Positions 12,560 through 64,000 of a DNA stretch of 64,000 nucleotides are shown here, piece after piece. Numbering within the stretch: the stretch's first letter is position 1; every line of letters begins with the position of its first letter. The position numbers and the translations under genes were made by a program. This DNA is from Sinohyriopsis cumingii (Eukaryota; Mollusca; Bivalvia; Unionida; Unionidae): assembly GCA_028554795.2 (NCBI GenBank), contig CM068827.1:73823244-73887243 (forward strand), read 5' to 3'. A model generated the notes under the pieces. It saw nothing but the letters and a program-made list of their open reading frames with translations. It was not told the DNA's origin and ran no database searches.

Positions 12560-12897
12560 CAGTGCTGTATTCAATACAATGCTAAATCCTTACAATGCTG
12601 TATCCAATACAATCCTGTATCTAACACACTGCTATATCCAATACAATGCTGCATCTACTAAAATGTTGTATCCAATACAATGCTGTATCTAATATAATGC
12701 TGTATCCAATACAATGCTGAATCCTTACAATGCTGTATCCAATACAATGCTGAATCCTTACAATGCTGTATCCAATACAATGCTGAATCCTTAAAATGCT
12801 GTATCCAATACAATGCTGAATCCATACAATGCTGTATCCAAAACAATGCTGAATCCTTACAATGCTGTATAAAATACAATGCTGTATCCAATAAAAT
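12560..12897. repeat. Minisatellite with alternating 16/17-bp half-units
   Basis: Units aatgctgtatccaatac (17 bp) and aatgctgaatccttac (16 bp) alternate to give a 33-bp higher-order repeat, irregular at both ends. Because 33 is divisible by three, both the 127-residue and the 77-residue minus-strand ORFs here are artefacts. Confidence 0.93.
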
Positions 12898-13236
12898 GAT
12901 ATATGTACATGGCTTCTTAAGTTATTTGGAAGACAATTTAAATGGTTAAAATAAGGAGTATCATTTAAAGCAAATGTTAACTTTTTTGTATATTTCTCAT
13001 TCAAAGAACATATGTGTAGTTATCCACTGACCTCTGACAATTTACCTGTACACTACCAGTATACCATATTATGATCTATTCAAACTATTCATTTGCTCAA
13101 TCCACCATTGTCCATCAAAGTGATCACATATGACATGCCTGGCTTCCCTTCTATTGTTTTGTTTGTTAGCTGACAATTCTGCTGAATGATTTTACTCATT
13201 ATGATAAATCCGCATACTTTAATCCAGCAAATAACA

Positions 13237-14100
13237 TTAACCCTTTACCTCATTGAGTGTATGTCTTTGTAGGATGCTGATACACATGTATTAAAGTTAC
13301 ATAATGCAGTGAACTAAACAGAACACCTGTTACCTATTTGACTCCATAGACATAGGCCTGCCTGTTAACTGTTACAGCAGTGTAGTATATGTTACATTCA
13401 ACATCAATCTGAAGCATTTTATATCTTTTGTACACATTCTGTATAATGAGATTTAAGAGTAAAATCTAATCATTACAGCTGTATAATATATTTTCATGGA
13501 AGAATTTTTTATGTGCTTTAAAATCTTTGGAGAACTTGTTCACCGTCAAGCCTGTGAAGCTGCATGACCAACCAAAGACGCCATTTCTCCTACTAAAAAT
13601 TAAAGTTCTTTACCTTCATCTACATCACTAAATCATCTGAATTTGATAAATTATAAAAACTCAGTGTTGCTTACATCAATATCAGAGCTTTTTACCTAAT
13701 TTACTTAAGCTTTCATAGTACTGTTTCTATTTGTGCAAACTCCAGAAAAGTACTGAATGAAATCCATGGCCTCCATTCTGAAGAGTGGAGAATCTGACGA
13801 AGTTACTTGAAATAGCAGATTACAACCAGAATTTAAATAGCGACCATGTGATGTGATGTAATGGTCATTCAAATCAATGAATGTACTACCTGATAAGGGA
13901 TTTTCACCAAAGGTGGCGCTATGAATAAGAGCTCAAAATGGCTGATGTTTACAACGATCATCCAAAGGCACTTGTATTAGAATGGTGTAGAATCATCCAA
14001 AGGCTCTTCCATGTGAATCAGGTTACAGAAATATCCAAAGGTAATTCCATGAGAATCAGGTAGAGGTATCCAAAGGTGCTTACATAAGGTAAAGGATTAA
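13237..14100. mobile_element. TTAA-flanked non-autonomous element, copy 1
   Basis: It is bounded by TTAA-CCCTTTACCTCATT on the left and its inverse AGGTAAAGGA-TTAA on the right. It is about 860 bp with no transposase. Internal blocks shared with 30173-31000 in reverse orientation include gacataggcctgcctgttaac, tttaagagtaaaatc, aatcatctgaatttgataaa and ggtggcgct. Short direct repeats based on atccaaaggc sit near its right end. TTAA duplication and a CCC terminus fit the piggyBac superfamily. Confidence 0.82.
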
Positions 14101-14621
14101 GTCATCCAAGTCAGAAAATGTGGCCAAAACAACACTTGAATTTGCTGATTGCCATATACTGACATAAGGTGATGTGATGCAAGATGTGCAGAAGAAACCA
14201 TCTACTCTGAATTCAGGTTTAATCACCTTTAGTGCTACTGTCATTCAAAATGAGTTCTGCACTGTTTAATTAAAACAAAGCACACATATTTAAGTTAGAC
14301 AGCTGATGGAACACTGACCATTTAAACTGAGGCATTTGTGTGCTTTGACAACACCAACATGGCTTCAAAATGACAGAGTGGAATGTAAATTTTTTTTACA
14401 CAAGTAATTGTTTTCTTTAAATGATGCATTTCCATCAATATTTTGTGTTTAAAACATTACCACTTTAACATATTCAAACATTATTGCTCAAATATGGGTC
14501 AATTACAAAAATATATAGGCTGGGGAAGGGGAGAAAAAATAACTAGTCTACAGTAAGGACTTGTAGACTAGGATGTATGTAAGCTGTCAGATAACTCACA
14601 TATTGGTTTTAACAGCATTAT

Positions 14622-14926
14622 CAGAAGTCCCATGTGTAATACATTACTAAATTCTATACTGCAGCAATATAAAGAGTCCCATATGTAAATAATACATTTG
14701 GTACTTCAGCAATATAGAGTACCAAATGTAATATTACATTTGGTACCTGAGCAATATAAAGAGTCCCAAATGTAATACATTACATTCTGTACTGCAGTCC
14801 AGAATGTAAAACACACTAATCTATAGATTCTAGCAATACAGAGTGCCAAGTAAATTACATAAATCTTGTACTGCAGCAATATAAAGAGTCCAGAATGTAA
14901 TGCATATAAAATTATGTACTGAAGAA
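14622..14926. repeat. 43-50-bp tandem array
   Basis: About six to seven diverged units built from agagtcccaaatgtaatac, a cattnggtac-like stretch and ctgcagcaatataa. Confidence 0.8.
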
Positions 14927-15794
14927 TTATTTATTGATAGTTTTCAAAAGTGCCCCAAAAATTAGCTTAAATGCCAGTGACAATGAAACATTTCAACTAA
15001 AGTATTCTAATTCATATACAGTGAGTGACAAGGGTGTTCTTGTTGTGTTGTCAATAAGGAAATCTCATGACAGCTGAGAAAATATCATTATCTCATATTA
15101 TGATAAAAGCAAAGTCTAAGTAACTCAGTGAAATCTTATCATTCAAGCTTTTAGTGTTCTGGATTGCCATGGAACTGCAATCTGACTCAAATCAAGATGT
15201 CAGATAAATGAATCTCTGACGGACACCGATATGAACTCATGTTTTGTTGATCTTTCAATTCACCAATCAAACTGCATCTTTCACATTTATTAATGTGAAC
15301 AATTTCATCTGGAATATATTGTTTCTATTGATAATTGATACTCTCCCTAACACCAATTGATAGGTTACTACTAATAAGTAGACCAGGAATTTCTAAGTAG
15401 GTCTCAATTTTAATCAAATTCATTAAACTATGTATATCAAGTACAATGATTTCAATCTATGTTATGGATTCACTGTTACAGTCCAAGATGAATTTTCAAA
15501 AATATCTTCAAAGTCTGTGTGCAGTCTATGCTGCAATTTAAAAAAATTATGGTACGAAGCAATATAAAAAGTTCTTTATTTATATTCAATCACTCTCATC
15601 AAACTGCAGTCTGATCACATGTCATAAGATTTCCTTGTATTTGACAAAAGCAAAAGAATTCAAAATCAAGTGATCACCATTAAAAAAAAACAACAATTTG
15701 TAGAGTGACTTCAGAGTACACAAATGACATTAATAATGTGATATTTCAGATACAGAATCTATATGTCACTTTTTGATACTCTGCAGTTACATAC

Positions 15795-59441
<43,647 letters not shown>

Positions 59442-61489
59442 CTATAAATGAAAGGATAATGAACCAAAATATTAATGTCACAGAAACAAAATTCTTTCTG
59501 AAATGCAAAAGTTACAAGAACAATCTGTCCTGTGCATGTTCATATGAATTACATATTCAAAATGGTAAAGAGTAACACAAATGGATTGTACTTTCTGTCA
59601 AATGAATGTAATATATACATGCAAATCCTATTGGAAATCAAAATAATTAAACACAAAGAATGGGTACTTATTGAAAATTGAAGTGAACATTAAAACTAGT
59701 AAAAATGTAAAATGTAAGAAAAACAAGAAAATCCGGTAACTATTGATAGTCTTGCCTCTAGATAACTTGTTTAAACCATTAATCAAATAAAAAAATATTT
59801 TCACCTTGACATTAGTGAAGAAGTAATAATTAATGATAACAGTAGTTTTTCATCTTCAGACGTCAAATATCAGACCTAAAATTTTCAGAACTATGTATAG
59901 CAAAATATACGAACTTTAACCCAAAGCACAGTAAATGTGGCTACAAATGATGGCTCCATCCAAAATGTCAAAATCTGCAGAAATGTTTAAAAGCAAAATA
60001 CATAAAGCAAAGTAATTTTTATGCAAGCATCATCAGTAATATTTTGTATCACATTTTCAGTTAAATTATCAGTCTCAAATTGAAAGTTTGACAAATTCAA
60101 GGCATGAGCATTAACAGGACCATGTACAAAGTACAATTCTAATATGACTTGGCTTTTCCTCTCTATACAATGCATGGAGATAAAGAGGTATTTATCAAGC
60201 ACAACCAATATGTCTACAAAAAGCACGTCACTGTAACATTCAGTATTACACAAGATTGAAACATCTCAGTATAACATAACACTGAAACATCACAGTAGTG
60301 CATAGTCAATGGCTGAAAAAGATTCTCAAATGCTGCAATGCTGGACCAGCAGAGTATAGAGTGTAAACAAGTCAAATTTAATATATTTTTTAAGTTAGAA
60401 TCAAAATAAAGACTTAAAAAGAGGTAGTTCGGTCTAAAGATTAATGACTGTTTTCCATGTTAAAACTTTTTCATAATCCGCAAGATCAATAGTGAAACAG
60501 ACACATATGTAAAAAAACACAATATGTGTTTCCAGTCGGTCAGGACAAAAACAAAATATGTTTCCAGCCGGCCCATCCCTGTTTCTCAATGCCAACTGAA
60601 GCACCGTTTTCCCTCATGGGAAAAAAACAAAACATTTACAAAAAATTAAAACCGAAACTGATTTGTGCACTCTGAGCAGTTTTTGCCAGTACTATGAAGC
60701 ACTTAGTACATTATGTATACAAATCATTATAATATATATAATGTTTATAAAAAAATTTATAAAAAAAATACCTTCCTACCCTAATTTCAAAACCAGAACA
60801 ATAGGAAACAAACATTTGTTTTTGCCTTAGCTATTGGATCAAAAACCTCTACTGAAGTTGATATTTCTTTATCAGTCCTTATTAATACCTGTATTATTGT
60901 AATTCACATCTTCCATAATTACCAATGTGGCAAATAATTAACACCCTCTCCAATGACATTTTTATTTTTAAGCTAAAATAATATATTTTGTGAACAGTTA
61001 AGTCAGGTGCCTGTACCTCCATGAATTAGGAATGATCAGAGAAATTAATTCCAATTGAAATGGTTAGCAACAAAGCAATCAAATGTTAATATCAGTGAAA
61101 AGACAAGAATCAAATAATGACTTATTAGTTTTTAGTGTCATCTATAAAACTGACTGACAAAATAGTAATCACACTGTGACCTAAGCAAGCACATTAATAA
61201 AGAAACTTTCAATGAAATTGGAAGGACTTTTAAATTCATATAAACTGCTTTAATTAATACTGTGTAAATAAAAAATTTCAAATGATCATTTTTAATCAAA
61301 GATGGGGATTTTATTTGTTCAAACTTTGAGAGCTATTTAATTTTTCCTTATTAATTTTCTAAGATAAAATTCTGCTCATCTTCAGATGTGAGAAACTGGA
61401 GTAAAAAAACACGACAAGAATGAAATTTATTTATTTTACAACCCCCTACTACACAAAGGGAAACTAAATTCCTGATTTTCTTTGACATA

Positions 61490-61812
61490 GCATATATACT
61501 CACTTATAAGACAAGTCCAATTGCAAACTGCACATCCCAGATAAGCCAATGCATAATCCACCAACACATCTAGGTCTATGCAGTTAGTTAGGAATAATCA
61601 GTGGAACAAACAACATAGACTTTTATCTTTTAGATGATTATGTGTGATGTGATGTGATTTGGATTTTTAACGCAGCTTTAACAATTTTCCAGTCATATCG
61701 CTACGATGTCTGCAATGTGGCAGTTTATAGTGATGTTAGATGATTATGTAATGATAGATCAGAGTCTATGCTGTTTGCAGTTGAAATCAACTTATGAACA
61801 GGTAATATGGTA
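61490..61812. mobile_element. Foldback MITE copy 7, interrupted by a SINE fragment
   Basis: It runs from gcatatatactcacttataa to ggtaatatggta and carries the family's AAGTCCAATTGCAAACTGC arm. A 92-bp insertion plus a 14-bp duplication splits it at 61644-61749. Confidence 0.8.
61644..61735 (-). mobile_element. 5'-truncated SINE-B insertion with 14-bp target duplication
   Basis: The 92-bp insert is flanked by exact copies of TTAGATGATTATGT at 61630-61643 and 61736-61749. Its sequence matches the left (3') part of the SINE at 53792-54113, including ggatttttaacgcagcttt and cagtcatatcgctacgatgt-like blocks. Read on the minus strand it ends in an ATCACATCAC tail. It lacks the tRNA head, as expected for LINE-mediated insertion with 5' truncation. 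Confidence 0.85.
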
Positions 61813-61916
61813 CCCAATTGAACCATGGTACACATGTATATACAACCAAATTAACACACCAATATCTTGTATACAAAGTTATTAAAATTAAAACTGAATT
61901 GAAATTTTAAGAAAAT

Positions 61917-62440
61917 CATTTAACAAGGAAACCGCCATATTGTGTATAAATCACTGAACAAAGAACCTGTCATATGTGATAATATTTTGAGTAACTCATT
62001 TAACAAGGAAACTGTCATGTGATAATATTATACAATCATGTGATAACATTTTGTATAGCTCATTTAACAAGGAAACTGTCATATGTGATAACATTTTGTA
62101 TAGCTCATTTAACAAGGAAACTGTCATATGTGATAATATTTTGAGCAACTCATTTAACAAGGAAACTGTCATGTGATAATATTATACAATCATATGTGAT
62201 AATATTTTGTAGAACTCATTTAACAATGAAACTGTCACATGTGATAATATTTTGTATAACTCATTTAACAAGGAAACTGTCACATGCAATAATATTTTGT
62301 GTCAATCATTTAACAAGGAAACTGTCACATGCAATAATATTTTGTATCAATCATTTAACAAGGGAACTGTCACATGTGATAATATTTTGCATACCAGTAA
62401 ATCATTTAACAAGGAAATTGTTGCATATTATCATATTTTG
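61917..62440. repeat. 45-bp minisatellite, about ten copies
   Basis: Units are catttaacaaggaaactgtc followed by acatgtgataatattttgta and ta-act-like ends; lengths vary between units. Spurious plus-strand ORFs of 88 and 108 codons result. Confidence 0.95.
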
Positions 62441-63649
62441 TGTAAAGCTTGTCCAATCAGAAAAAAGTACCCCACCCCACCCCAAAAATGGAGAAACAGA
62501 TCTGGAATATTTTTATAACTGAATAAAAATCTAACCAGGTCATGAACATATGCATAAAAACATGCATACTGAATTTTCCAAAGTTGATTTTGCTTTATCC
62601 TGCAAATAAGTTTTTTTTTTGTGAAAACATTTGAAGTTTAAACTGGTCTATCATTTTGTAAAATTACATTTTAGTTCTTCATGTCCATAATTATATTTTC
62701 AACATATCATAAAAACCCTCATTTTAATCATTTCAAAGCAAAATGTAAGTAATTTATGGATCAGCAAATAAGCTTTTCCTTTTTCATGTAAACTGTTCAT
62801 CTATGAATATATCAAATGGCAGTTATTTTAACAAATCTAGGATTGAAAGAACATGAAGAAAAATAATGTGTATGGGAAAATTTCTAAATACATTTTTTTG
62901 CTTTCTGATTTTTAAGAATATACATATCTAACATCTGTACACTGGTAATTTTCTTTGACTGACTAGATGTATTAGGCACAGGAAACACTGGATACTTCAG
63001 ACTTCTGCTAGTTAAATTTTTGCTCTCACTCTGATGCCATAAAAATTTTTTGAGGAAACAGGATGTGAAAATTTCACTTGTATACTCCAGCTCTCTGAAG
63101 GTATGATAAGAGTCAACATTACGATAAGATGGTGGACAAATAATGACATTTAAAGACAGTTACTGATTTTCTTAAGGTTTCTGGGATAAACAAAGATGAC
63201 AAGATGCAATTTGATCCCTGCTTGATATATGGCATTAATTCTTCAGTTATAATCTTTCTACAGTCATTACACTCATGCTTTCCTAAACTATCTGGTTTAA
63301 GCAAAAGTAAATTTAAAAATACTTACTCGTGACTTTAAAATGAACAGTAAAGTAAAATTGTTAGTCTACTTAAGTAAAACTGAATGAAACAGGAAAACAG
63401 GAAAACAATAAACATTTAAATCAAATTATTTCAACAAAAACATCCAGAAAAACAACCATCATGATTTGAAATATGGGTAGCCATAACTAAGGGAGATCAC
63501 TCAAGCAATCTCACCTACAAATTTGATACTGTATGTAAGATCTGTTTTATGTACTGAATACATATTAAAATGAAATGATTCTTAAGACTATAAGAACAAA
63601 ATCCAGCTGTAATATACAAGCAACTGATGTATGCAGTAGCAATTTGTAG

Positions 63650-63903
63650 AGGGGCCCCGAGTGGCCGAGTGGCCTAAAGCGCTCTCCGTTACGGATCACT
63701 GCCATCTCACCTCTGTCTGCGTGGGTTCGAGTCCAAGGCTCGGCCAGCGTGGGTACATGGGAAAGACTGCCAGTAGCTTCTCGTGGGTCGGTGGTTCTTC
63801 CCTGGGTTTTTCAGGGTTCTTCCTCCACCATTAATACTGGCCGCCATGTATAGCCTATCGTGTGCTGAAAAATGGCGTTAAACACTACAACAACAACAAC
63901 AAA
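63650..63903 (+). mobile_element. SINE-A, intact, with pol III promoter and target duplication
   Basis: The head is tRNA-like of Leu/Ser type: an A box in gtggccgagtggcctaaagc and the B box GGTTCGAGTCC (63724-63734), with an unusually long A-to-B distance. The body contains tgggaaagactgccagtag, gtgggtcggtggttcttcc and gccatgtatagcctatcg, and it ends in (CAA)n. Flanks AGCAATTTGTAG (63638-63649) and AGCAATTTATAG (63904-63915) are near-identical target duplications. It is the best-preserved copy in the window. Confidence 0.93.
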
Positions 63904-63954
63904 AGCAATTTATAGCACCTCAGCACAAGAGTGGCTATAAGGTGCCAATTAAAG

Positions 63955-64000
63955 GTTGTTGTTGTTGTTATTGGGTTTAATGCCATTTTTCAGCACACGA
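63955..64000 (-). mobile_element. SINE-A, cut by window edge
   Basis: (TTG)n followed by gggtttaatgccatttttca and gcacacga, the 3' end of an inverted SINE-A copy continuing beyond the window. Confidence 0.85.

Larger units (their letters stand above)
9055..15794 (-). other. Intron j-k (tentative), about 6.7 kb
   Basis: It contains a hAT-like MITE, an old SINE remnant, a degraded SINE, the 33-bp alternating minisatellite, one copy of the 864-bp TTAA element and a 43-50-bp tandem array. The remaining DNA shows no coding signal. Confidence 0.5.
59442..63649 (-). other. Upstream intron or 5' flank of the coiled-coil gene
   Basis: Exon a starts in phase 0 behind a normal acceptor, so this is probably intron. 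It contains a foldback element with a recent SINE insertion (61.49-61.81 kb) and a 45-bp minisatellite (61.92-62.44 kb). 59.45-61.4 kb and 62.5-63.6 kb hold nothing firm. A consensus donor on the minus strand at 63325-63326 has no convincing exon behind it. Confidence 0.6.

Noticed and set aside
12621-13004. 127- and 77-codon minus-strand ORFs with Ile-Gln-His-Cys repeats
   Set aside because: The 33-bp minisatellite period is divisible by three and keeps the frames open. There is no other coding evidence.
62196-62522. Plus-strand ORFs of 108 and 88 codons with repeated Phe-Asn-Lys-Glu motifs
   Set aside because: They are products of the 45-bp minisatellite.
63119-63304. Minus-strand ORF reading HECNDCRKIITEELMPY, resembling a zinc-binding segment
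   Set aside because: Only one Cys-X2-Cys pair is present and it lacks partner ligands. There is no acceptor or donor context, and the downstream part is low-complexity.
63650-63740. Possible tRNA-Leu/Ser gene
   Set aside because: A and B boxes are present, but the sequence continues into a SINE body with a CAA tail and target duplications, and an intact cloverleaf is not apparent.

Overview
This window is animal nuclear DNA: AT-rich, intron-dominated, dense in tRNA-derived SINEs, foldback and TTAA-type MITEs, minisatellites and microsatellites, with nothing bacterial (no operons, no dense ORFs). The SINE types (CAA-tailed Leu/Ser-like tRNA heads, and a second family whose body resembles a SINE domain I associate with molluscs) and degenerate repeats containing GACCTTGACC-like blocks point to a lophotrochozoan, most likely a mollusc. 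This placement is inference from repeat style, not from a database search.

The main gene is on the minus strand and runs right to left. Ten exons (59376-59441, 54915-55076, 52586-52665, 49253-49439, 36105-36190, 35275-35338, 32196-32330, 20326-20393, 18826-18953, 15795-15972) have GT-AG borders and fit together in phase at every junction. They encode one continuous reading frame of about 385 residues with no stop. The product is almost entirely Glu/Lys/Leu/Gln-rich coiled coil with short Gly/Pro hinges. Both ends of the protein lie outside these exons. An eleventh exon at 9016-9054 fits in phase and would move the protein out of coiled coil. I do not recognise the family and give no gene symbol.

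At the left edge, two short candidate exons on the plus strand (1-33 and 3403-3463) are phase-compatible and may belong to a second, converging gene. This is tentative.

Everything else is intronic or intergenic. By region: 1-9 kb holds a (TA)n tract, a pogo/Tigger-like MITE, a TTAA-type MITE, a TG/TATG tract and one foldback element. 9-16 kb holds a hAT-like MITE, old SINEs, a 33-bp alternating minisatellite and an 864-bp TTAA-flanked element. 16-32 kb holds several minisatellites, SINEs, a dispersed repeat, a 290-bp near-palindrome and the second copy of the TTAA element in opposite orientation. 32-36 kb has two minisatellites, one about 25 nt from a 5' splice site. 36-49 kb is the largest intron, with foldback elements and a degenerate tandem block. 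49-59 kb has a foldback close to a 3' splice site, a hAT-like fragment, a dispersed repeat, a SINE nested in a SINE, and a composite microsatellite beside a 3' splice site. 59-64 kb has a recent SINE fragment with a perfect 14-bp target duplication, a 45-bp minisatellite and a tail-to-tail SINE pair.

No convincing new biological system was found. The most useful results are the reconstructed gene and the layered history of nested insertions.
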